Assembly (NCBI RefSeq): GCF_001613365.1
Contig: NZ_BDCF01000066.1
Span: 1 to 39,227 of the forward strand
Source: Nocardia xishanensis NBRC 101358
Lineage (GTDB): Bacteria > Actinomycetota > Actinomycetes > Mycobacteriales > Mycobacteriaceae
DNA: 39,227 nt
Direction: 5' to 3'
The notes below the pieces were generated by a model. That model was not told the DNA's origin, did no database searches, and worked only from the letters and a program-made list of their open reading frames with translations. Made by a program: the position numbers and the translations under genes. Positions 32,472 through 39,227 of the stretch are shown here, piece after piece. How positions within the stretch are numbered: position 1 is the stretch's first letter; every line of letters starts with the position of its first letter.

Positions 32472-33398
32472 ATGTTGAAGTCGTACAAAGACTTGTCCCG
32501 GTGGTACGACCCGCTCGAACCCGACAACGGTACGCCCGCCCCGGCGCAGCAGGACGACGCGAGTTCGGACGCGGCCGACGACGAAGGACCGGCCCGGTAT
32601 CCGCACTACATTCGTGAGGAAGTGGACCCGGAGGAGGCGCGCGCGCGTAACGAGGTCCCGGCGGATCTGGCGTCCCGTCGCGCGGAGTTCACGGGGGGCT
32701 GGTCGGATTGGGTAGCCGACCACGCGCCAGGGCCCGACGACGACTACGCCCCGCGCGACGGCGATCTCGTTCGCTTCCCCTGGCCCGAGGACGACGACTA
32801 CGACGACGAGCCCGAGCCGCCCGCGCGCCCGCTGCCGCGCGCGCTGCGCGACCACCCCGCCTTGCGCCGTGGTCGCGTCGTCGTGCTCTTGATCGTTGCG
32901 GTGCTGTTGCTGGCACTCGTCGCCGTGGGCGCCCTGTACCTGTTGCGGTCCTCGGGCAATCGCGCCGCCGTGGCGCCGACGACCCCGCCCATGCAGTTCA
33001 CCGCGGGCAGCGCCCAAGCGGGTATCACCTCGGGTTGTCCGACCGAGCGCGGCGACCGGCTGATCCGCAGCGCGGCGGCGGGCAGTACCGACAGCGGCCC
33101 CGACGTGGTGCTGGCCTTCCAATACGCCTACTACGTGGAGCGATCCGGCGAGCGCGCGCGGGCATTCGTCGCGCCGGACGCGAACATCTCCGCCGCCTCG
33201 ACGATCCAGCGCGGGATCGACAGCGTTCCCGAGGGCACCACGCACTGCGTGCGCGTCACGACGGTGACCGACAACATGTATTCGGTAGAGGTCACCGAGT
33301 ACCGGCCGGGCGGAGCGCCGGCCACGTACAACAAGCAGACGGTCACCACCGCGGTGATCGGCGGCCGCACCCTGATCACGGGTATCGCGGCCGGATGA
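32472..33398 (+). CDS. Bitopic membrane protein, first gene of T4SS-like locus
   Basis: A 308-residue protein with a long acidic cytoplasmic N-terminus (rich in Asp, Glu, Pro; KDLSRWYDPLEPDNG near the start) and one membrane helix at about residues 135-158. The extracellular C-terminal domain of about 150 residues contains two cysteines (SGCPTERG and THCVRV). The topology resembles VirB8/TcpC-type components or other accessory proteins of secretion systems, but no domain can be assigned. GGGGGA precedes ATG 32472. The next gene starts 16 bp after the stop, and the spacing suggests one operon to the window end. Confidence 0.75.
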   Translation: MLKSYKDLSRWYDPLEPDNGTPAPAQQDDASSDAADDEGPARYPHYIREEVDPEEARARNEVPADLASRRAEFTGGWSDWVADHAPGPDDDYAPRDGDLVRFPWPEDDDYDDEPEPPARPLPRALRDHPALRRGRVVVLLIVAVLLLALVAVGALYLLRSSGNRAAVAPTTPPMQFTAGSAQAGITSGCPTERGDRLIRSAAAGSTDSGPDVVLAFQYAYYVERSGERARAFVAPDANISAASTIQRGIDSVPEGTTHCVRVTTVTDNMYSVEVTEYRPGGAPATYNKQTVTTAVIGGRTLITGIAAG

Positions 33399-33414
33399 AG
33401 GAGAGCTGAGAACG

Positions 33415-34296
33415 ATGGGAGAGGACTGGAGCCGCTGGCTCGACGAGGCGCCCGACGAGGGCGCCGCGCGGGGCCGTCAGGCGCGTGCGAAGGCTCCGGT
33501 GGTGCGGTTGCGGCGCGGCAAGCGGGGTGACGGCGACGAGGACACCGGCCCGACACCGCGACCGATTCTGGTGGTCGGCGGTTGCGGCGGCGCGGGAACA
33601 ACCACGACCGCACTGGGTATCGCTGGTGAATTGGGTTCGGGGGGAACGCCTACCGTCGCCGTGGACGCCACCGCCGCGGGCAGCGATCTCGCATTGCGCG
33701 GCGCCGACGAACACCTGCATCCGATCAGCCTGCAATCGTGGCTGTACGGGCGTGGCGACGACGAACCGGCTCCGTTGAAGGAATGCCTGTCCCGCGCCAC
33801 CTCCGGCATCGGACTGCTCTGGCGCGACGACGCCCCGCTGCGCCGTCGCGCGACATATCTGACGGTCGCGCGCGCGGTGGACGACGCGGGGTTCACGGCG
33901 GTCTACGACGGCGGCAGCGCGATCGCGGGACGCCAGCTGCGTCCACTGCTCGACGACGCGGATGTCGCTCTGGTGCTTGCCATTCCGGCACGTCCGGACG
34001 CCGCGAACCGGCTGCGCGTCGCCCTGGAATGGCTCGACGACCAATTCGGCGATTCGGCCGAGGGACAGGGCGACGGCATCGTCGGCGACACCACCATCGT
34101 GATATCGCACCAGCAGCCGGGCGGCGACTCTCGGGTTGCCGATCATTTGCGTGAACACCTGGCCGGCTGGGTCCGCGACATCAGGGAGATTCCCTACGAC
34201 CCGCACCTCGCCCGCGGCGAACTCGTCCGGCACAGTGCGCTGGCCGCCGAGACGCGGCGCGCGTACGGGGTGCTGTCGTCGGGGGTGGCATCATGA
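33415..34296 (+). CDS. MinD/CpaE-like P-loop ATPase homologue
   Basis: A 293-residue protein with a deviant Walker A motif GGCGGAGTTTTALG near residue 60, in the order of ParA/MinD proteins. A polar, basic N-terminal 50 residues precedes it (DEAPDEGAARGRQARAK). Downstream, VAVDATAAGSDLALRG corresponds to the switch region. Members of the family help place or assemble membrane complexes and secretion systems. GAAGGAGAG lies upstream of ATG 33415. The stop overlaps the start of the next P-loop gene (ATGA), so the two are probably made as a pair. Confidence 0.78.
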   Translation: MGEDWSRWLDEAPDEGAARGRQARAKAPVVRLRRGKRGDGDEDTGPTPRPILVVGGCGGAGTTTTALGIAGELGSGGTPTVAVDATAAGSDLALRGADEHLHPISLQSWLYGRGDDEPAPLKECLSRATSGIGLLWRDDAPLRRRATYLTVARAVDDAGFTAVYDGGSAIAGRQLRPLLDDADVALVLAIPARPDAANRLRVALEWLDDQFGDSAEGQGDGIVGDTTIVISHQQPGGDSRVADHLREHLAGWVRDIREIPYDPHLARGELVRHSALAAETRRAYGVLSSGVAS

Positions 34297-34931
34297 CCGC
34301 CGCCATGAAACTTCGCCGGAAACTCGACCCGCAGCCCGCTGGTGTCGTCGCGCCGCCCGAGTCCCGTCGCGCCCCGGTTTGGGACCGTCCCGTGCCCGGC
34401 GTCGGACGCGCGCCGCTGGTCTGGCTGCTGGGTGTGCACGGCGGGGCCGGAGCCACTACCCTCGCGCATGTGCTTGCGCCCGCGGCGGATTCGAGCCGCC
34501 GCTGGCCCGGCGTCTTCGAGCGTGAATCCCCCTTTGTCGTGCTGGTGGCCAGAGAGACGATCGCCGGGTTGACCCGCGCGCACGATCTGCTGCGCCAGCA
34601 CCATTTCGGTTTCGGCGGCCCCTCCGAGGTGCTCGGCCTGATCACGGTGGCCGCGCGCCCCGGCAGGATGCCCGCCGAGATCCGGCGCTACCGCGACGTG
34701 GTCGGCTCGCTGGCGGGCCCGCTGTGGCAGGTGCCGTGGTACGAGGAGTGGACCCTGGTCGAGCCGGAGCAGTTGCCGGTGTGGACGCCGGGCGATCCGA
34801 TGCCGGAGAAGAAACGCAAGATCGATCCGCTGGCCGAGGTCCCGCTCGAGGTGCGCGAGCTGGGCGTCGACATCGTCTCCGCCGTACGTGAGAAGCTTGA
34901 CAGCACTGCGGCTTTCGACGAGGGGGAGTGA
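34293..34931 (+). CDS. Second P-loop NTPase-like protein (T4SS-like locus)
   Basis: A 212-residue protein with a P-loop-like motif LLGVHGGAGATTLAHVLAP near residues 45-62, of the MinD/CpaE type. The C-terminal half is without recognised domain, although the segment GPLWQVPWYEEWTLVEPEQL is distinctive. Similar short P-loop proteins recur next to TrbL-like genes in actinobacterial conjugation-type loci. It overlaps the preceding gene by 4 bp and probably forms a heteromeric pair with it. A function beyond nucleotide binding is not known. Confidence 0.72.
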   Translation: MTAAMKLRRKLDPQPAGVVAPPESRRAPVWDRPVPGVGRAPLVWLLGVHGGAGATTLAHVLAPAADSSRRWPGVFERESPFVVLVARETIAGLTRAHDLLRQHHFGFGGPSEVLGLITVAARPGRMPAEIRRYRDVVGSLAGPLWQVPWYEEWTLVEPEQLPVWTPGDPMPEKKRKIDPLAEVPLEVRELGVDIVSAVREKLDSTAAFDEGE

Positions 34932-35030
34932 TCGTGATGGAGTCGGGCTCACCGCCGCAGGGGTCGCGATGACCGGACCCGGCACTATGTCGTTGGCAGT
35001 AAAAGCTTCACGTCTCGAGAAAGGCACCCG

Positions 35031-35327
35031 ATGAGCGCGATTCTCCTCGCCGTGCAAGACACGTACGGCACTGTGCTAGCACAGGTGGGCAACCCGACGC
35101 CGGAGGCGCCGCCGGGATCGGAGAAGATCCTCCAGTTGGTGCGCTACCTGACGTGGTTCGTGTTGCTGTCCGGTGTCTGCGGAATCATCTACGCCGGTGG
35201 CAGATTCGCCTGGGAGAAGTGGACGGGTGGCGGTCTCGAGTCGCCGAAGATGGTGGCGGGCGCGATGATCGGCGGCGTGGTCGCCACCAGCGCGGGCACC
35301 ATCATGAACGCCGTCATCGGGACCTAG
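35031..35327 (+). CDS. Small two-helix membrane protein, pilin/VirB2-like
   Basis: A 98-residue protein with two hydrophobic segments: YLTWFVLLSGVCGIIYAGGRF and AGAMIGGVVATSAGTIMNAVIG, separated by a short polar loop. The size and topology match VirB2/TrbC-type subunits of type IV secretion systems and small membrane proteins found beside TrbL genes in actinobacteria. Identity is by topology and neighbours only. AGAAAGG lies upstream of ATG 35031. The gene is 99 bp after the P-loop gene and 7 bp before the next small membrane protein. Confidence 0.72.
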   Translation: MSAILLAVQDTYGTVLAQVGNPTPEAPPGSEKILQLVRYLTWFVLLSGVCGIIYAGGRFAWEKWTGGGLESPKMVAGAMIGGVVATSAGTIMNAVIGT

Positions 35328-35334
35328 GACGAGC

Positions 35335-35607
35335 ATGTCCACCGCGCGAATGTCGGCGGAGCTGCTCGCCTACAAGCAGATGCCCTCCGAGGTGCTCGAA
35401 CCGCTGATGCAGCTGCTGAACTGGCTGCTCTGGTTCGTGCTGCTGGTGTGCCTTGCCTGGATGATCCTGTCCGCGGGCAGGCTGTGGATCGCCTTCCGCA
35501 GCGATCTGGCCGTCAACGACGCCACCCACGGCGTGGTGATGAGCCTGATCGGCGCGACGGTCGCCAGCACGGCCTCGGGGATCGCGTTGGCGTTCCTGCC
35601 GACGTGA
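35335..35607 (+). CDS. Small two-helix membrane protein, second pilin-size component
   Basis: A 90-residue protein with two membrane helices (LLNWLLWFVLLVCLAWMILS and GVVMSLIGATVASTASGIAL). It shares the order and spacing of the preceding 98-residue protein and is probably an ancient paralogue. The central loop SAGRLWIAFRSDLAVNDATH is polar. It fits a VirB2/VirB3-like structural component; identity is by context. It starts 7 bp after the previous stop. Confidence 0.72.
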   Translation: MSTARMSAELLAYKQMPSEVLEPLMQLLNWLLWFVLLVCLAWMILSAGRLWIAFRSDLAVNDATHGVVMSLIGATVASTASGIALAFLPT

Positions 35608-35638
35608 GCCGCGGGAACCTGATGGAGACGGTTCGGAC

Positions 35639-36307
35639 ATGAACTGCACAGCGACGCGGCCGCGTTCGGTGGCGCCCCCGCAGCACGGCGCGGGGCGGCG
35701 GGGCCGGTCCGCGGCCGGTGTGGTCGGCGCGGTGCTGCTGGCGGCGGCTGCCGTCGGCTGCGGCGGCGCGGACGAAGCCTCGGGCCCGGATCTCGCCGCG
35801 CGGCCGAGCGGGTTGCGGTGGCAGCCGTATCAGGGCGTGGCGCTGCCGCACACCGACCAGGGGCCCGCGTCCGTAGCCGACGGCGCCGCAACGGGTTTCG
35901 AGCAATCGCCGCCCGGCGCCGCGGTCGCGGCCATCACCCACACCGTGCGCCTTTCGGTGGCCGCCGACAACCAGTGGTCGAAGGTGATCGCCGCCGAGGT
36001 GGTGCCGGGACCCGCTCGGGACGAGTGGGCGGTGAGCCGGGTGCAGCTGTCCATCACCGGTCCCGCCGATCCCGAGTACGCCCCGCGCCTGCTCGGATAC
36101 AAGATCACCGACTACACCGCGCAGCGCAGCGCCGTCGACGTATACACCGAGTACTCGGACGGCTCGAAGGCGGTGAACCACACCGTCGTGGAGTGGTTCG
36201 CCGAGGATTGGAGATTACGACTGCCCGAGCCGGATTCGACCGCACGCCCCGTCGAGGCGATCGACGTACTACCCACGGACATAGTGAAATTGGAGGCGCT
36301 GAAGTGA
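35639..36307 (+). CDS. Lipoprotein, first of three tandem paralogues in T4SS-like locus
   Basis: A 222-residue protein with a basic N-terminus, hydrophobic stretch and lipobox A-V-G-C (cysteine 41). The extracytoplasmic domain has QPYQGVALPHTDQGPASVADGAATGF followed by PPGAAVAAITHTVRLSV. The same pattern (P-F-S-S-DGP, then GF-A-H-TP-GAALAA) occurs in the next two genes, so the three are related. The family appears to be an extracytoplasmic component specific to these loci; function unknown. The longest reasonable start is ATG 35639. A 27-codon element follows with a 4-bp overlap. Confidence 0.75.
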   Translation: MNCTATRPRSVAPPQHGAGRRGRSAAGVVGAVLLAAAAVGCGGADEASGPDLAARPSGLRWQPYQGVALPHTDQGPASVADGAATGFEQSPPGAAVAAITHTVRLSVAADNQWSKVIAAEVVPGPARDEWAVSRVQLSITGPADPEYAPRLLGYKITDYTAQRSAVDVYTEYSDGSKAVNHTVVEWFAEDWRLRLPEPDSTARPVEAIDVLPTDIVKLEALK

Positions 36308-36387
36308 GCGAGCGCCAGCGAGCGAGCCATCAGTACAGTGCGCTCTCGCGCACGACGGAGCCGAGCGTCAGCGAGGTGCAGTCGTGA
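36304..36387 (+). repeat. MIRU-like 80-bp element with a 27-codon coupled frame
   Basis: GTGAGCGAGCG occurs at 36304 and again at 36384, bracketing an 80-bp unit. The first GTGA overlaps the stop of the lipoprotein gene, and the second is the start of the next gene. Inside, a 27-codon frame (SERQRASHQY...VSEVQS) runs from GTG to TGA, so translation can pass through by re-initiation. Mycobacterial MIRU elements have this form: short, inserted at overlapping stop/start codons, and carrying a small coupled frame. Confidence 0.6.
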
Positions 36388-37196
36388 GCGAGCGGGATTC
36401 TTACGCGCGCGATCGCGTCTCTTTCGGCGCGATCGCGTCCGCGGCGCTGCTGGCGCTCATCGTGATCGTCGGTGCGGTGGTGTATCTCACGCGCGACGAC
36501 GAGGCCACCGGCAACAACGAGGCCGAGTTCACCGCGACGACAGGGGAGGGTTTCGCGAGCCCGGAGGTCGATCTGTTCGGCAGGCGCGTCGACATTCCGA
36601 ACAACCCTGCGGGACAACCGCTTCCGCAGGATCCGACACGTCAGCGCAAGTCCTCCGATCCGGACTGGCTCACCGCCGCGCCGGAGGGCACCGGCGCCCC
36701 GCGCGGCTGGCAGCGGGTGTACGGCGCGTCCGTGCCGTTCTCCACCTCCGACGGGCCGAGCCGCATGGAGGACGGACTCGCCGTCGGCTACGCGCACACC
36801 CCGCAGGGCGCGGCGCTGGCGGCCGCGCAGATCACCTACCGGATCAACGCCCGCCCCGCCGATCGCGACCTCTACGTGCGGCAGGTGCGTGTCTCGGCGC
36901 AGCAGATCGCCGCGTACGACCGCGCGCTCGACGAGAACCGGCTGCCGAAACAACAGCCCGAGAAGGTGACTCGCTATTTCGTCGCCCCCGACGCGTTCAA
37001 GGTGGAGAACTACGCCGACGACCTGGCGATCGTCCGGTTCGCCTCGCGCGGTCCCGTCATCGACGGCAAGCAGCTGTGGGCGGCGCTGCGTCTGGTCATG
37101 GTGTGGGACGCGGGCGATTGGCGGCTCAAGCCCGCGACCAGCAACGGTGCGCAGACCGAGTACATCGAGTCGCTGGAGGGGTGGACGAAGTGGTGA
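36384..37196 (+). CDS. Membrane-anchored protein, second tandem paralogue
   Basis: A 270-residue bitopic protein: a short cytoplasmic start, a membrane helix at about residues 14-35 (AIASAALLALIVIVGAVVYL) and an extracytoplasmic domain. Conserved landmarks shared with the next gene are LFGRRVDIPNNPAG, DWLTAAP, STSDGPSRMEDG, GYAHTPQGAALAAAQI and a closing EGWTKW. The domain is of unknown function and looks like a NTF2/VirB8-like periplasmic fold, though this is a guess. The GTG at 36384 overlaps the stop of the 27-codon element, and its own stop overlaps the start of the third paralogue by 4 bp. Confidence 0.75.
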   Translation: MSERDSYARDRVSFGAIASAALLALIVIVGAVVYLTRDDEATGNNEAEFTATTGEGFASPEVDLFGRRVDIPNNPAGQPLPQDPTRQRKSSDPDWLTAAPEGTGAPRGWQRVYGASVPFSTSDGPSRMEDGLAVGYAHTPQGAALAAAQITYRINARPADRDLYVRQVRVSAQQIAAYDRALDENRLPKQQPEKVTRYFVAPDAFKVENYADDLAIVRFASRGPVIDGKQLWAALRLVMVWDAGDWRLKPATSNGAQTEYIESLEGWTKW

Positions 37197-38032
37197 CCGA
37201 CCCGGGACCCGTCCGTGAGCGCCCGCCGCTCGCGCTCCTCGGCGTCGGCGCGGGCCTGGCGGTGGCGATCGCCGCCGGTGTGACGGTGACCGCGACGCGC
37301 GACGGCGGCACGTCCGCCGATCCGGCGGTGACCGCCTTCCAGCACGCCACCGTCACCGGTGCGTCCATTCCCGCCGGCTTCGCGGGTCGGGAGACCGATC
37401 TCTTCGGCAGGCCGGTGGACGTCCCCGCGAACCCGGCTGGCATTGCGCTGGAACAGGTTTCGAGCCTGCCGACGCCGCAGGACAAGCCGGACTGGCTCAC
37501 CGCGGCCCCCGCGCCCGCCGAGGGCGAAGGCGTCTGGCAGAAGCTGTTCGGTGGTCCGGTGGTGCGCTTCTCCAGCTCGGACGGGCCCGCGCGGATCGAG
37601 GGCAACGCCGCCATCGGCTTCGCGCACACCCCGCGGGGCGCGGCGCTGGCGGCCGAACAGATCTACTGGCGCACCAACGCCAATCCGCGCGATCGGGGCC
37701 TGCTGCTGCGGCTGGTCGAGGTGACTTCGCAGTATCTGGCGGAGTACGACCGGCTGGTCGCGGACGGCAAGGTCTCCGAGCGGATTCCGGAGAAGCTCAG
37801 ACCACTGCTTTTCGCGTCGGACGCGTTCCGGATCGAAAGTTACGCAGACGATTCCGCGATCGTACGGTTCGCGAGAAAGGCCAGGGAAACAGTTGATGGC
37901 CAACCTACCTGGGTGGGCATGCGCCTTGCGGTCGTCTGGCGCGAAAACGATTGGAAGCTCAGGCCGGTGACGGGTGAGCAGCAAGTCCAGATCGAGTCCC
38001 TGCGGAGCATCGAGGGGTGGACACGATGGTGA
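37193..38032 (+). CDS. Membrane-anchored protein, third tandem paralogue
   Basis: A 279-residue bitopic protein with a membrane helix at about residues 13-32 (LALLGVGAGLAVAIAAGVTV) and the same extracytoplasmic landmarks as the previous gene: LFGRPVDVPANPAG, DWLTAAP, SSSDGPARIEG, GFAHTPRGAALAAEQI and EGWTRW. The two are clearly tandem duplicates that have diverged. The start is GTG 37193, which overlaps the previous stop (GTGA). Its stop overlaps the TrbL-like gene by 7 bp. A structural role in an envelope-spanning complex is inferred from context. Confidence 0.75.
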   Translation: MTDPGPVRERPPLALLGVGAGLAVAIAAGVTVTATRDGGTSADPAVTAFQHATVTGASIPAGFAGRETDLFGRPVDVPANPAGIALEQVSSLPTPQDKPDWLTAAPAPAEGEGVWQKLFGGPVVRFSSSDGPARIEGNAAIGFAHTPRGAALAAEQIYWRTNANPRDRGLLLRLVEVTSQYLAEYDRLVADGKVSERIPEKLRPLLFASDAFRIESYADDSAIVRFARKARETVDGQPTWVGMRLAVVWRENDWKLRPVTGEQQVQIESLRSIEGWTRW

Positions 38033-39227
38033 AAAAACTAGTGACGATCCTCGCGGTCATCTTCACCGTGATGATCGCGACGCCGACGGTGGCCTACGGC
38101 CAGACCTACGGCTTCGACGAGACCTGTAACGAGATCCACGACACCCTCGACGGTGTCGGCCTTCCCGGCATCTCGCTCGGCGACGCCGCGTCCGCGGTGT
38201 GCAAGGCGGGCAACGCCGCCTCGCATCCGGGCGACGCCGCGACGGCCGTCAAGGACAAGGCGTGGGACTCCACCTTCGGCAAGGTGGTGGATTCGCTCAT
38301 GAACGGCCTCGGCGAGGCCATCATCCTGGCGCTCACGTTCTGGATGAAGGTGCCCAACGAAGCCGCGAGCGACAACGGGTCGCTGTTCACCAGGATCAAC
38401 GACTACACCTATCAGATCCAGATATTGCTGCTCATCGCCTCGGTCATCCTGTCGGGCGCGAGACTGGCCGAAGCCAGGCGCGGCGCGGCGGTCAGCGAGG
38501 CGGCCGAATCGTTCCGCATGTTCGCCAGGGTGGTGTTCAGCTCCTGGATGCTCGGCGCCATCATCGTCGCGGGCACCCAGGCCTCGGATCGCTTCTCCGA
38601 GTGGATCATCAACGATTCGACCAACGGCAACGCCAAGGACCTGGCCGAGCTCATGGTGAAAACCAGTAAGTTGCAGGCCTTCTCGCCGGGCCTGGTGCTG
38701 ATCATCGCCATCGTCGGCCTGCTCGGCGCGCTCGCGCAGATCGTGTTCGCGATCGTCCGCCAAGGTCTGCTGATCATCGCGGCGGGCGTGCTGCCGCTGG
38801 CGGCCGCCGCGTCGGGCATGAACATCGGAAAGACGTCGTATCAGAAGCTGATCGGCTGGATCATCGCGTTCATGCTGTTCAAACCGGTGGCGGCGATCGT
38901 CTACATGATCGCGTTCACCACCGCGGGCCACGTCGACGGGCTCACCTCGACCGCCGGTCTGCCGGAAGGCGAAGAGGCACAGCGCATGCTGGTCGCCATC
39001 GTGCTGCTGTGCAGCGTGGCCTTCGTGCTGCCCGCGCTCATGCGGCTGGTCACCCCGGCCGTCGCGATCGTCGGTTCCGGCGGCTCGGGTCTGGCCTGGA
39101 CCGGCGGCGCCGTGGTCGGCGCGCTGGCGCTCGGCGCCATGGGCACAAAGGCGGTGGGCGTCAAGGCTTCCGCGTCCCCCGGTTCGGCGGGCTACGTCAG
39201 CGGCAGCGGTTCGGGACCGCGCCCGCC
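38026..39227 (+). CDS. TrbL/VirB6-like polytopic membrane protein (partial, runs off window)
   Basis: The first 400 codons are present; the gene continues beyond the right edge. The N-terminus has a signal peptide (LVTILAVIFTVMIATPTVAYG). Several long hydrophobic segments follow, including IQILLLIASVILSGARLAEA, VVFSSWMLGAIIVAGTQAS, LVLIIAIVGLLGALAQIVFA and WIIAFMLFKPVAAIVYMIAF, ending in a Gly/Ser-rich stretch. This matches TrbL/VirB6-type inner-membrane channel proteins of type IV secretion and conjugation systems. ATG 38026 is chosen; GTG 38029 is also in frame. A VirB4-like ATPase gene would be expected just beyond the window. Confidence 0.8.
   Translation, partial: MVKKLVTILAVIFTVMIATPTVAYGQTYGFDETCNEIHDTLDGVGLPGISLGDAASAVCKAGNAASHPGDAATAVKDKAWDSTFGKVVDSLMNGLGEAIILALTFWMKVPNEAASDNGSLFTRINDYTYQIQILLLIASVILSGARLAEARRGAAVSEAAESFRMFARVVFSSWMLGAIIVAGTQASDRFSEWIINDSTNGNAKDLAELMVKTSKLQAFSPGLVLIIAIVGLLGALAQIVFAIVRQGLLIIAAGVLPLAAAASGMNIGKTSYQKLIGWIIAFMLFKPVAAIVYMIAFTTAGHVDGLTSTAGLPEGEEAQRMLVAIVLLCSVAFVLPALMRLVTPAVAIVGSGGSGLAWTGGAVVGALALGAMGTKAVGVKASASPGSAGYVSGSGSGPRP

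Noticed and set aside
34932..35030. Short ATG frame (11 codons) between the P-loop and pilin-like genes
   Set aside because: Too short and without features to support translation.

Overview
The window is high-GC actinobacterial DNA with strong third-position GC bias, many GTG starts, and ATGA or GTGA stop/start overlaps. The secF end - lipoprotein - apt - rel order known from mycobacteria is recognisable, and there is a cutinase-family protein. Together these point to the Mycobacteriales, most likely Nocardia or a close relative. The genus is an inference.

Layout. Positions 1-2452 hold the end of secF, a solute-binding lipoprotein and apt. In mycobacteria rel follows apt directly; here rel lies about 25.6 kb away (28027-30456). 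The interval holds a CocE/NonD-type hydrolase, a block of degenerate 68-bp repeats, a divergent SnoaL-like/HxlR pair, an ABC-F ATPase and a small secreted Excalibur protein. A nine-gene minus-strand operon follows (16942 down to 8211). After it come a second solute-binding lipoprotein, a cold-shock protein, a PPOX-fold flavoprotein, a PEP-mutase-family/MFS pair, a STAND regulator, a VWA / PurA-like / NrtR operon and a YnfA protein. A decayed phosphatase-superfamily fragment lies just before rel.

The most interesting part is the minus-strand operon. In transcription order it encodes an N-hydroxylase, a zinc-type cupin, a methionyl-tRNA-synthetase-like protein, a DAO-type flavoprotein, an ATP-grasp ligase, a 107-aa small protein, an 85-aa unrecognised protein, an FAD-linked oxidase and an acyl-CoA-dehydrogenase-like flavoprotein. 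N-hydroxylase + cupin + MetRS-like + FAD oxidase is the signature of the hydrazine-forming machinery known from s56-p1, pyrazomycin and triacsin biosynthesis. Here the cupin and MetRS-like halves are separate overlapping genes. The tailoring set (ATP-grasp, covalent flavin oxidase, ACAD-like enzyme, two small proteins, no NRPS, PKS or carrier protein) suggests a small hydrazine-, azo- or diazo-containing amino-acid or dipeptide product. I do not recognise the cluster as a whole.

A second unusual unit is 24122-27067: a VWA protein, a diverged adenylosuccinate-synthetase paralogue and an NrtR-type Nudix/winged-helix regulator, with a 9-bp-arm palindrome over the -10 box of a good promoter.

After rel come a cutinase-family protein and, from 32472 to the window end, a tightly packed set resembling a chromosomal type IV secretion or conjugation locus. 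It has a bitopic protein, two MinD-like P-loop proteins, two pilin-sized membrane proteins, three tandem paralogous membrane-anchored proteins and a TrbL/VirB6-like protein cut off by the window. An 80-bp element shaped like a mycobacterial MIRU sits between two of these genes.
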